A stretch of 64,000 nt of DNA, from NCBI RefSeq assembly GCF_027111255.2, contig NZ_CP114285.2, positions 4,960,001-5,024,000 of the forward strand, read 5' to 3'. Of the stretch, positions 25,060 to 34,200 are shown piece after piece. Each line of letters opens with the position of its first letter. Position 1 is the stretch's first letter. A program made the translations under genes and the position numbers. Under the pieces are notes generated by a model. The model was not told where the DNA came from and ran no database searches. It saw nothing but the letters and a program-made list of their open reading frames with translations. The stretch comes from Flavobacterium flavigenum. Its GTDB lineage: Bacteria; Bacteroidota; Bacteroidia; Flavobacteriales; Flavobacteriaceae.

Positions 25060-25985
25060 CATAATTTATAAATCAAAAACTAAGAACAATCATCAATGTT
25101 ATTTATAAAGAACTCTTTGGTCTGCTTAGAATTTTTACGAAATGTTATTTGCGTAAACTCATTTCTTTAGTCTATAATAACGCAGTATATGTGATATATT
25201 CGCTGTGCAGATGGAAGCCATTTTTAATCATTGGGCAAAAATCCGATTAACGGATAATGAAATAGAAAAGCTCATACAGTTCTGCTCTTGTTCCAAATAA
25301 GGAAATACTGAAATCCATTGAAGGGGACAGAGTAGAGGAACTCTCAACTTGTTTTGCCAATATGGCCGATAATGCTTTCCATTATGATATGAGCAACCTG
25401 GCATAATTGATGGACACCATCAAAGGAACTTTATTCTGATGGGAGGTAAAGCACAAATCTGCACACAGTTGCGTTTTAACCTTTCTTTGGATTTTACCAC
25501 TAAAGGCTCGGACCTCTTGATTCTTAATTAGATAATTAAGACAAAAGTATGATAAGTCAGAAGATAAAAATGAAGAAATCATTGAGGCTGCCAATTTAGC
25601 CCAGACGATAAAGCAGGCTGGCTATTTCAGGAATTTTTCCATACCGATAAACTCTGTTAGCAGTTTGATAAAAAACGGCAGCTATTACATTAACTTATTC
25701 CTGATTCAGACCTGAGGCGGAAAATGGCTTGGCAGCAAACTTTTTTTAAATCTGCGTCCCGTACGACATGCCAGTTAAAATGAATTAAGCATTTTTTATT
25801 TGGACTTTATTTTAAGTAATGAAACATTTTAAAGAGGTATTGCATATCCATGCTGCAGGGAATATTATGCTGCTGAGCCGTTAAACCGCAATGATGCAGG
25901 TAATTACTTTGCCTTCCTTTCCAGTTCCAATGCGGCAGAATATTAGGTTTTTTTTCTTTTGTCATAAATATAAATTAATCTATAA
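25060..25985. other. Decayed coding DNA right of the ATPase gene
   Basis: No intact gene. On the plus strand there are clear coding traces broken by stops and shifts: MEAIFNHWAKIRLTDNEIEK from 25211, LVPNKEILKSIEGDRVEEL from about 25288, and KNEEIIEAANLAQTIKQAG with YFRNFSIPINSVSS from about 25567 on. They could come from one gene of roughly 170 codons, or from several. I cannot name the family. GC is higher here than in the surrounding spacers, which supports former coding function and possibly a transferred origin. Confidence 0.45.
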
Positions 25986-25989
25986 AGAT

Positions 25990-26012
25990 AAATATACTTT
26001 TTAGTATATTTG
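25990..26012 (+). promoter_or_regulatory. TetR operator overlapping its promoter
   Basis: AAATATAC at 25990-25997 and GTATATTT at 26004-26011 form a perfect 8-6-8 palindrome. The right arm contains the -7 box TATATTTG (26005-26012) of the tetR gene, so repressor binding would block its own promoter. A copy matching 19 of 22 bases lies at 26636-26657, between tetR and the broken SDR gene. Confidence 0.75.
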
Positions 26013-26031
26013 TTTTTTAATTTAAAAGATA

Positions 26032-26622
26032 ATGCTTACAAAGGCCGAAAGAACAAAACAATTTATACTGGAAACTGCGGTGCCTATTTATAATGAAAAA
26101 GGTATATCTGGAGTCAATATTGATGATATTCTGGAAGCTACAAAACTTACAAAAGGCTGTCTTTACGGTCATTTTGAAAATAAAGAAGATTTATCAGAGC
26201 AGGTTATTGACTTATCGCTTAAAATGGTTTCTGATAAAATAAGGACTGCAGTTCACAATGGGAAAACCATAAAAGGTAAAGTGTTTGCCTTTTTAGATTT
26301 TTATAAAAATCCAATTAATACTTACATATCCGGCGGATGCCCAATATTTAATTCCGCCGTAGAAGCGGATGATAATTATCCTTTGATAAAAGAGAAAGTT
26401 TCAAAAATATTTAGGAATGGCCAGAATGAATTATCTTCTCTTCTTCAGGAAGGAATAAATAATGGTGAGTTTTCCAATACACTTGATCCTGTTGTTTTTG
26501 CTTTTAAATTAACAGCATCGGTTGAAGGGGGACTAGTAATGTGCAGAGTCATGAACACAGCCAAGCCAATGTTAGGACTTATAAAAAGTCTCAAGTCTGA
26601 ATTAGAACTATATGTAAAATAA
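26032..26622 (+). CDS. TetR/AcrR family transcriptional regulator
   Basis: A 196-residue one-component repressor. Residues about 6-50 are the HTH: ILETAVPIYNEKGISGVNID then DILEATKLTKGCLYGHFENK, with the T-K-G-C-L-Y-G-H-F recognition segment. The rest is a helical ligand domain with SGGCPIFNSAVEADDNYP (about 100-117), the conserved GC-x-x-x-N-x-x-x-E region of the C-terminal domain found in YcdC/RutR-like or FabR-neighbour groups, and Cys at 103. It should repress itself and the gene just downstream through the palindromes at 25990 and 26636; that downstream gene is now an SDR pseudogene. A fossil copy of its own start lies inverted at 28725-28764. The inducer is unknown; partners of this family with SDR genes often respond to electrophiles or aldehydes. 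Confidence 0.92.
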   Translation: MLTKAERTKQFILETAVPIYNEKGISGVNIDDILEATKLTKGCLYGHFENKEDLSEQVIDLSLKMVSDKIRTAVHNGKTIKGKVFAFLDFYKNPINTYISGGCPIFNSAVEADDNYPLIKEKVSKIFRNGQNELSSLLQEGINNGEFSNTLDPVVFAFKLTASVEGGLVMCRVMNTAKPMLGLIKSLKSELELYVK

Positions 26623-26635
26623 TTTTTTTTACTCA

Positions 26636-26657
26636 AAACGGACTAAAAAGTATATTT
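26636..26657 (+). promoter_or_regulatory. Second copy of the TetR operator
   Basis: Compared with the complement of the site at 25990, the right arm and centre (TAAAAAGTATATTT) are identical and five of eight left-arm bases match. It lies 14 bases after the tetR stop and directly before the SDR fossil, as expected for control of that gene. Confidence 0.65.
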
Positions 26658-26716
26658 TTAAGCATGGCAAAAAATTGGAAGGCACATTTTTTTATAAAAT
26701 ACACAAGAAGAATTAA

Positions 26717-27204
26717 TTTAATACAAAAGGAAAAACAGTCCTAATTACCGGAGCAGTTACTGAATCGGTCTAGAGTAGGCAAAACAGTTTTTAGCCGAAG
26801 GGGCATTTGTTATTATGACAGCAAGAAATCAGGTAAAATTAGATACGGCTAAAAAAATGCTTCCATCATTGAAGATTATTAGAAGTGATGTTGAATGTTC
26901 AGAAAACGCAAGATTACTTTTTTAAAAAGCACTTTCTTTGGGAGGAATAGATGTTTTATGTAACAGCGCAGGTGTAGGAAGTCCAGCAACTAATGTATAG
27001 GTGTTTGAAATGCTGGCTCCTGTTCCAGCTACAGAAATGACTGCAGATAGAAGTGACAAGAAAATAACTCCAGAAAAACTGGTAAAGGCCCTTGTCTCAG
27101 CAATTAAAAAGGATCAGTTTACGATCAGGCTGGGAGATGATAGGTTATTATATATTGGCAATAGACTGTTTCCACAGCCGGCTTTTAATTTAGTAAATCC
27201 TTAA
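26717..27204 (+). pseudogene. Broken short-chain dehydrogenase (SDR)
   Basis: The start reads GKTVLITGAVTES, the beginning of the NAD-binding TGxxxGxG motif, then a TAG and a frameshift. The next frame gives AFVIMTARNQVKLDTAKKML and GGIDVLCNSAGVGSPATNV, where N-S-A-G is the usual NNAG. About 90 codons with the catalytic Ser, Tyr and Lys are missing. The C-terminal part is open from 27001 (VFEMLAPVPATEMTADR, then KKITPEKLVKALVSA and GNRLFPQPAFNLVNP), typical of DltE-like SDRs. Several stops, at least one shift and an internal deletion make this a clear pseudogene. It was probably the target of the TetR regulator just upstream. Confidence 0.85.
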
Positions 27205-27359
27205 AAGATGTATAAAGTGCTTAAAAGTAATTAAAATATTAAGGAAAAAATATGATGCAATTCTACAATATAAAAACAAACACATTTCATAAGAAAAACA
27301 ATCGTTTTTTGATTCATAATCGTTTTCTTCTTTAATTTTTAAACTTTTATAGGTTGAAT

Positions 27360-28259
27360 ATGCAAGATGCTATTGAGAGTCTAAGTAAAATAAATGAGTA
27401 TCATTTTAATCATTATCAAGCCAATATGCCAAGGTTTTCTCTTTACGAGCTGGATTATTATCTGAAAAAGTATGATAAAAAAAGAAGGAAGTTTCATAGT
27501 GAAAACTATTACCAGATAATTTGGTTTAAAAAAGGAAAAGGCACTTATTTTTGTGATTATAAAAGACATGATATAAACGGAAATACACTTTTTTTTGTAA
27601 GTAAGGAGCGTGTTCATTATTTTGATAAAGAAATAAATTATAATGGGATTTTGATCCAATTTAACGATCAGTTTTTAATTCATGATAATGATGGTGGTGA
27701 TTTTTTTTTAAGATATAATTTGTTTAGCAGTTTTTACCCTCCCTATGTATTACCTTCTGATGAAGACAGTTTTATTTTAGATGAATATTTGGATCTGTTT
27801 AAAAACGAATTGACAAAAAGACCGTACGGTCAGATAGATTTTATCAGAAATTATCTTAAGGTTTTTTTAATTCAGTTAAAGCACCAATGGAATAAAATTA
27901 ATACAAATCAGGGACAGCAGATTTTACCAGATGATAAAAAACAATTAAAGCTAGTAAGATTTCTTAATCTGATAGAAGATAATTTTAAAAATGGAATCAA
28001 TGTCTCACAATACGCTGCGTTGATGGATATATCATCAAGAACTTTATCGGAATTAACCCGTCAGATGCTAGACAAAAGCCCTTCAGAATTAATACATCAA
28101 AGAATCATTGCTGAGGCAAAAAAAATGCTCCTGGATACAAATTACAGTATAAATAAAATCGGATGCAGTCTTGGTTTTAAAGATGACTCCTACTTTGTGA
28201 AATATTTTAAAAAGCATACAGATATTTCTCCTCTGGATTTTAGAAGGCAGCATTTTTAA
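27360..28259 (+). CDS. AraC family transcriptional regulator
   Basis: About 299 residues from the ATG at 27360; a TTG two codons earlier is possible. The N-terminal part (to about residue 170) is a cupin-like sensing domain with YQIIWFKKGKGTYFCDYK and FFVSKERVHYF, typical of the AraC arm domain. Residues about 200-299 are the double HTH: INVSQYAALMDISSRTLSEL in the first motif, and INKIGCSLGFKDDSYFVKYF followed by KKHTDISPLDFRR in the second, the conserved signature. It should activate genes near or at a distance in response to a small molecule. Neighbours give no target: upstream is the SDR fossil, downstream a 1.1-kb gene-free stretch. The family is secure. Confidence 0.93.
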   Translation: MQDAIESLSKINEYHFNHYQANMPRFSLYELDYYLKKYDKKRRKFHSENYYQIIWFKKGKGTYFCDYKRHDINGNTLFFVSKERVHYFDKEINYNGILIQFNDQFLIHDNDGGDFFLRYNLFSSFYPPYVLPSDEDSFILDEYLDLFKNELTKRPYGQIDFIRNYLKVFLIQLKHQWNKINTNQGQQILPDDKKQLKLVRFLNLIEDNFKNGINVSQYAALMDISSRTLSELTRQMLDKSPSELIHQRIIAEAKKMLLDTNYSINKIGCSLGFKDDSYFVKYFKKHTDISPLDFRRQHF

Positions 28260-28724
28260 GAAAAAAACATTGTGTAAGATTCATAAAAAGAGCAATTTTA
28301 ACAATTTTATCAATTTACGTTAAGAGCATGAATTTGGAATTCCATCTTATTTTATGTAATCGGTGTTGAGATATGCACTTTATTTTATTTTTACTCCATA
28401 AATCTAAAACGAATAATTTGTTTTAGGATCCTGCTGAAAACAGCTTTTTGTAAATCTTTTCATTTGTAAGGTTATTTTTATAATGATATCACTTTTATTT
28501 TGCTCTGACATTAGGCTGATTTGCCATTAAGTTTAAAGCGAAATTGAGCTGTGTTAAACTGCCGTTGATAGAACTTTTTTCATTTCTAAAGTCTAATTGA
28601 TTTAATTGGAATATTTACTAAGATTAGTTTAATAACCATTACTGCCAACGTATTTTTTGAAATAGTTTTAAGATGATATTATAAATTTTAAGCAGCAGTT
28701 AAATAAGTATTAAATCTGTTATGT
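28260..28724. other. AT-rich gene-free stretch after the AraC gene
   Basis: No gene, terminator or coding trace that I can support. The DNA is strongly AT-rich with frequent stops in all frames. It leads into the tetR fossil on the minus strand. Confidence 0.5.
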
Positions 28725-28764
28725 GCAGTTTCCAGTATAAATTGTTTTTTTCTTTCAGCTTTGT
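28725..28764 (-). pseudogene. Fossil start of a tetR paralogue
   Basis: On the minus strand the sequence ACAAAGCTGAAAGAAAAAAA followed by CAATTTATACTGGAAACTGC copies the start of the intact tetR gene (ACAAAGGCCGAAAGAACAAA then the identical CAATTTATACTGGAAACTGC) with one missing base. It encodes the remnant K-A-E-R-K-K-Q-F-I-L-E-T-A. The ATG is lost and homology ends after about 15 codons. Confidence 0.75.
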
Positions 28765-28791
28765 CTGCTTTATTTTTGCAATCAGAAACTA

Positions 28792-28834
28792 AAATATGCT
28801 AAAAAGTTTATTTTATATACTTTTTGGTATATTT
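28792..28834 (-). promoter_or_regulatory. Two tandem TetR operators before the tetR fossil
   Basis: The first site (28792-28813, AAATATGC-TAAAAA-GTTTATTT) matches the operator at 25990 in 20 of 22 bases when read in the proper direction; the second (28813-28834, TTATATAC-TTTTTG-GTATATTT) in 19 of 22. They share one base. Their place relative to the fossil tetR start is the same as in the intact gene. Confidence 0.65.
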
Positions 28835-29319
28835 TTTTTAACTTTACTAAGTGTAAAAAGTCAATTTATAATTTGGCGGGTCTGTAAGATCATAAATGCT
28901 GTATAAGATCTTTTGATTATTTTCTTATAAGTAATGTAGTGATAATATCTGCGGCTGATTATAATTTTAAAGTTAGATGTTATTTTTTTAATAGTTATAA
29001 GCAAAAGTTTTGTTTTCAGTAACTGCAGAGCCTCAATTAAATTTAATTCTGTTGGGTTAACTCATTTAGATCAAAACAAATGTTATAACAGTGCATTTGA
29101 AAATAAAAGCAGAATAAAAACTTTTTTGGATGCGATTATATTAAAAACGGAAATTGTGATGTTTTGTTTACGGTTTAATTTTTTTGAAAATTAATAATAG
29201 GAAGAATTAATGAAATTTATAATCAAAAGATATATAGCTGTTAAATCGTTAAAATTAAGCTGTTTTATTTTGTTATTTTTTAAATTTTAAGAAATATTGA
29301 AATAATTTTCAAAAATAAA
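28835..29319. other. AT-rich spacer before the ECF sigma gene
   Basis: I see no gene, repeat or coding trace here. It separates the inverted tetR fossil from the promoter of the sigma-factor gene. Confidence 0.5.
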
Positions 29320-29348
29320 TTGATAGATGTGGAAAATATTTAGTTTTG
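29320..29348 (+). promoter_or_regulatory. Promoter of the ECF sigma gene
   Basis: TTG at 29320-29322 and TAGTTTTG at 29341-29348 are 18 bases apart, a good Bacteroidota housekeeping promoter. The predicted start is near 29354, leaving a leader of about 30 bases. Confidence 0.6.
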
Positions 29349-29383
29349 CATAAATGTAAATCTTAAAGGATTTTATTTTTTTA

Positions 29384-29926
29384 ATGGACAATAAAAAAGG
29401 CGATAGTAATCTGTGGAATCAAATCAAAAAAGGGGATTCCTATGCATATCATAAATTATATGATAGCTATATAGATGCCCTTTTTACTTTTGGAATTCAG
29501 TATACAAATGATGATGCCCTGGTTGAGGATTCCATACATGATGTTTTTATAGAACTTCATCAATATCGCAATAAAATTGCTGAAGAGGTAGCTGTTAAAT
29601 CTTATTTATTTAAGTCTCTTCGACGTAATATACACCGAAAACTTAAGGCTAAAACTAAATTGGTTTATCATCAGAGTATGGAAGAGGGCATATATGTAAC
29701 AGATTCAGCTGAAGATGAATTTATTTTTAATGAAACCATTTTAAATAGAAATACTGCACTGGCTTTACTTTTAAGTTCTCTGACTGAAAAACAAAGGTAT
29801 GCCCTTCATCTTCGATTTAGTGAAGATTATTCTTATGAGGAAATTTCCTCTGTTTTAGGTATAACTCTTGAATCTTGCAGGACTCTGATTTACAGGTCTT
29901 TAAAGGATATAAGAGCTAAACTTTAA
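29384..29926 (+). CDS. ECF sigma factor (FecI-like)
   Basis: A 180-residue sigma-70 family factor with regions 2 and 4 only. Region 2 covers about residues 20-90, with AYHKLYDSYIDALFTFGIQY, a VEDSIHDVFIELHQYRNKI core-binding/-10 segment, and SYLFKSLRRN. Region 4 covers about 125-178, with LTEKQRYALHLRFSEDYSYE followed by the HTH EISSVLGITLESCRTLIYRS. It is the form that in Bacteroidota is held by a FecR-type anti-sigma protein and controls a SusC/SusD pair. The next gene encodes such a FecR protein 89 bases on, and a SusC gene follows, so it is the activator of the locus. The exact inducing ligand is unknown. Confidence 0.93.
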   Translation: MDNKKGDSNLWNQIKKGDSYAYHKLYDSYIDALFTFGIQYTNDDALVEDSIHDVFIELHQYRNKIAEEVAVKSYLFKSLRRNIHRKLKAKTKLVYHQSMEEGIYVTDSAEDEFIFNETILNRNTALALLLSSLTEKQRYALHLRFSEDYSYEEISSVLGITLESCRTLIYRSLKDIRAKL

Positions 29927-30015
29927 AAAAACTTTAAAAAAAGATTAAATTTCATGTCTATGTTTTTGCTTTTTTGTCCTCTTAGTAAATAGAGAACAAT
30001 AAAAAGTAGAATATT

Positions 30016-31071
30016 TTGCACCCAAACTTCAAAATTTTATCAGATGAATCAAAAGCCGATCTAAAAGCTAGAATTGGAAACAGTATAGCTTTGGAAAAAA
30101 GAAAGGCCAGAAGAAGAAAAGTTCGTTTTATTTCATTTAGTATAGCTGCCGGTTTATTTATCTGTATAGGCATCACTGCTGTTTTTAAACTGCAGCATCA
30201 AAGACAAACCAGCACCATAGAGCAGTTTGCAAAAGGCACTGCTCAGGTAAACGCTTTTGAAAAAAGCAGTGCTGTTCAACTCGTGTTATCAAATAAGGAA
30301 TCAGTTAGAGTTAGTGACAGTACAACAATTGCTTATGATGCATCAGGACATAGCATTAATGTCAACAATCAAGAGATAAATCAGAAAGGAGCGGCAGAGC
30401 AGCAATATAACACTGTTTTGGTTCCATATGGAAAAAGAGCGAAGCTAAGTCTTTCCGACGGTACGTTAGTATGGCTGAATTCTGGCTCAAAATTCATTTA
30501 TCCAACTGTATTTAATACCCAAAGCAGAGAGGTGTTTTTAGAAGGTGAAGGTGTTTTTGAAGTTGCTCACAATGCAGCAAAACCATTTTATGTAAGAGCT
30601 GCAAATAATTACAGCGTACGTGTTTTGGGTACGCTATTTAATGTGAGCTGTTATGCCAATGATAATAAAGTTTCTACCTCATTACTGCGAGGTAAGGTAA
30701 GAGTGGTCTATGCTAAAAAAGGATTTTTTACAAATGATACCATTCAGACTGATCTGAATCCCGGAATGATTGCGGCTCTGGATTTAAAAAAACAAACCAT
30801 AAAAACTTTAAAGCAGGATGTTACAGCACTTTTTTCTTGGAGAAAAGGCTATTATGAATTTACTGAACAGGGGCTTGAGTCAGTTTTAGATAAATTAACA
30901 AGATATTATAACGTCAATTTTGTTGTAAAGGGAAAGATAAATGAAAAAGAAACTTATTCAGGTGCATTCAAGCTTAATGATGATTTGGATAAGGTAATTA
31001 AAACACTGGAGGCGACAACCGGTTTTATGCTGTCATACGATCCGCAGGCCAGAAAAATAACTATTAACTAA
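30016..31071 (+). CDS. FecR-family anti-sigma factor
   Basis: A 351-residue protein; no ATG is in frame before the conserved part, so TTG at 30016 is used. Order: a short cytoplasmic sigma-binding segment (to about residue 34), one membrane helix (about 38-58, RFISFSIAAGLFICIGITAVF), the periplasmic FecR domain (about 130-240: VPYGKRAKLSLSDGTLVWLN, EVFLEGEGVFEVAH, VRVLGTLFNV), and a C-terminal DUF4974/secretin-like domain (about 275-350: YYEFTEQGLESVLDKLTRYY). It sits in the inner membrane, reads the signalling domain of the TonB-dependent SusC protein and releases the sigma factor. The cytoplasmic part is shorter than usual (the N-terminal DUF4880 part looks reduced), which is compatible with the TTG being the true start. 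Confidence 0.88.
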   Translation: MHPNFKILSDESKADLKARIGNSIALEKRKARRRKVRFISFSIAAGLFICIGITAVFKLQHQRQTSTIEQFAKGTAQVNAFEKSSAVQLVLSNKESVRVSDSTTIAYDASGHSINVNNQEINQKGAAEQQYNTVLVPYGKRAKLSLSDGTLVWLNSGSKFIYPTVFNTQSREVFLEGEGVFEVAHNAAKPFYVRAANNYSVRVLGTLFNVSCYANDNKVSTSLLRGKVRVVYAKKGFFTNDTIQTDLNPGMIAALDLKKQTIKTLKQDVTALFSWRKGYYEFTEQGLESVLDKLTRYYNVNFVVKGKINEKETYSGAFKLNDDLDKVIKTLEATTGFMLSYDPQARKITIN

Positions 31072-31155
31072 ATATAAATCGACCAAAATTACAATTTGCC
31101 TATGAGTAGATAAAAACATGACAAAATAAACTAGTAAAGATCAACCAAAAAAAAA

Positions 31156-31214
31156 CCAAAAGATGCTCCAACATCTCTTGGCTTATGTAAAATTTTAATT
31201 GCAGATGCAATTAA
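31156..31214 (+). promoter_or_regulatory. Two hairpins in the susC leader
   Basis: Within the 163-base gap between fecR and susC, CCAA-A-AGATG pairs with CATCT-C-TTGG (31156-31181), and TTAATTGC pairs perfectly with GCAATTAA (31195-31214) around AGAT. Neither has a T run. They may shape the susC leader RNA or be binding sites. Confidence 0.5.
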
Positions 31215-31234
31215 TGATATAACAAAACAAAATT

Positions 31235-34200
31235 ATGAATAAAAATCATGATACAGGCTTTTTATTGCCTAAAAAAATCGTCAACCTTACTTTTATTTTA
31301 TTTATGAGAGTATTCATTTTAGTTCTGTATTTAGGATTAACCAGTATCTACGCAAATGTAGCTAAAGCGCAAAATGAAATATCTGTAAAAGTTCAGGGTG
31401 CCTCGCTGCAGACACTTTTTGCAGACATCCAGCAAAAGAGTGATTATGTGTTTTTTTACAATGATGATCTGATAGCTTCTGTGAAAAAAGTAAGTGTTAA
31501 TCAATATGGAACTGTTGAACAGATTCTAAATACTGCTTTATATAATACCGGCTTAACCTATAGTGTTATTGATAAACAGATAGTGATTAAAAAAAATAAA
31601 ACTAAAACTTCGTCAGGTGAACTTGAACCTTTTGAGGTCAAGGGAACAGTTAGCGATAAAAAAGGGAATCGTCTGGTAGGTGTTAATGTCTTATTGGTAG
31701 GTACACAAATCTGGGATATTACCCGAGAAAAAGGAGAGTATCGTATTGAGGTAGTTGCTACAGATTCACTTAGGTTTTCTTATCTGGGTTTTAAAACTAA
31801 AACAATCGCTGTAAATAATAAAAAAGTGATAAACGTAGTTTTAGAGCCTCAGGTTGAATTGTTGAAAGATTTAGTTGTTGTTGCTTCAAATGGATATACT
31901 GATATTCCCAAAGAAAGAGTAACCGGATCTTTTGAAGTTATTGGAGCTAAAGAACTTTCCCAGGTTCCTACTGTCGACATCGCCTCTAGACTGGAAGGAA
32001 AAATTGCAGGAGTAAATGTTGATCCGAGAACAGGAAATATTACTATCAGAGGAACAAATAGTTACAGCGGTACTTCTCCGCTTATAGTTATTGATGGTTT
32101 TCCGCAGTCAGATAATGATTTTAAATTCAGCAGAAGAGGGGTTCCGGGTTCATCGATTTTAAGTTATCTTAATCCGGATGATGTGGAGAGCATCACTGTT
32201 TTGAAAGATGCGGCGGCAGCTTCTATCTGGGGGTCACGTGCTGCAAACGGAGTAATTGTCGTGACTACCAAAAAAGGCAAAAAAGCAGAACAAACAATTA
32301 ATTTCAGCACCACTACTACAATTGGCGAGAAAATGGATTTAGGAAAACTGCGCGTCATGAATACCGCTCAGTATATTGATTACGAAAAAGACTTGGTTTC
32401 AGGAGGATTTGCATCAGATGACATCAGTAACTGGCAGGCAAAAAATCCAAGTGCTGCACAGGAAATCATGTTCAGACAGCAGAGAGGGGAAATTTCACTT
32501 ACTGAGAGAGACCAATTATTAAATCAGCTGTCGCAGAACGATAATCTGGGGCAGATCAACAGATATTTACTAAGAAACTCAGCTACTACCCAATATGATT
32601 TGTCTGTAAGCGGAGGAAGCGATAAAAGCACTTATTACCTCTCTTTAGGCTATAATAAAGATGAGGCTGCTATGATTGGTAATCAATCTAAGTCTTATAA
32701 TGTTACTCTGAATAATTCTTTTCAGCTCAAAAGTTTCTTAAAATTAAATACTGGTATAAACTACGTTTCGTCAAATTACCAAACCAACACAGTAGCAAAT
32801 GAGGCTTTGTCAAATGTTTCAACAACGGCATTGCGCCCGTACGATATGCTTGCCGACCAAAATGGAAATGGCATAGACCGTTATATTATTTTCAGACCAG
32901 AAGTGGCAAAAGGATTTGAAGCCAAAGGATATCTGCCATGGACATATAACTATCTGGATGAACTAAACTATTCTAATGTAATCACAAAAGGAGCCAACAT
33001 TCGATTGAATGCCAGTTTAACAGCAACAGTTACTAATTGGCTGAATTTTGAGGCTTCGGGAATGTATGCCAAAATTTCTAATAAAACCAAATCATTGAGC
33101 GAATTGGATAGTTATTACAGCAGAAATGCAATCAATGAAGCAACTTCTGTTAATGCTGCGGGCAAATTAGTATATGGTATTCCAGTCGGGGCATATTTAT
33201 ACAATTCAAATTCTGAAAATGAATCTCAGAGCATGCGTCTGCAGATGAATATCAATAAGAATTTCAACGAGAATAACAGCCTACACTTTTTAGCGGGATC
33301 AGAAGTAAGGGAAGAAAGAAGAGAAGGATCAGGCCAAAGGTTCTATGGCTATGATACTGACACCAACTCAGGACAATCTGTAAATCCTACTGTATATTAT
33401 ACTACAATTTACGGATGGCAGACCTACATAGGTACTTCTGATAACAGCATCAGTAAATTCAGAGACCGCTATTTATCCTATTATGGATTAGGCTCTTACG
33501 ATTTTATGAACCGATATCACCTATCTGGAAGCGTGCGTTTTGATGACTATAATCTACTTGGTGCTTCCAGAAAAAACAGAGCGCTTCCATTATGGTCAGC
33601 TGGAGGTAAATGGGATATTAATAAGGAGTTTTTCTTAAGAGAGGTAAGCTGGCTTGACAATTTAGCAGCAAGGGTAACCTACGGTAAAGCAGGAAGTGCT
33701 CCCGGCGGAGGTTTTGGAAGTAACAGTGCTGTTATTGGTGTTGGGTCAATTGATTACAATACGCAGCTGCCTACCGCTTATATTTCACTTCCTGAGAATG
33801 CTGAGATTAAATGGGAAACAACAACAACGCTTAACTTTGGTTTGGATTACAGCGTTTTTAAAAACCGCCTTCGTGGAAGTGTTGATTTGTACTATAAAAA
33901 ATCTAAAGATATTTTGACAAATGTCCCTTACAATCCAACTTATGGATGGAGTTATTTAAATTATAATACTGCGACACTGGATGGACATGGAGTAGATGTG
34001 AATATTGGCGCAGTAATAGTAGATAAAGCTTTTAAATGGGACAGTAATTTCAATTTTGCTTATAATACAAATGAGGTGTCAGATTCACGTTTTAAGGCCA
34101 CTACTACCAATCAGTATCTTTTTTCCGGGCAGATAGAAGGGAAAGCCTTAACATCATTATATGCTTACAGATGGGCCGGGCTTGATGCTTCGGGACAGTC

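Noticed and set aside
25382..25594. Minus-strand 70-codon frame right of the ATPase gene
   Set aside because: The plus strand carries more convincing coding traces in the same DNA, and this frame has no features of its own.
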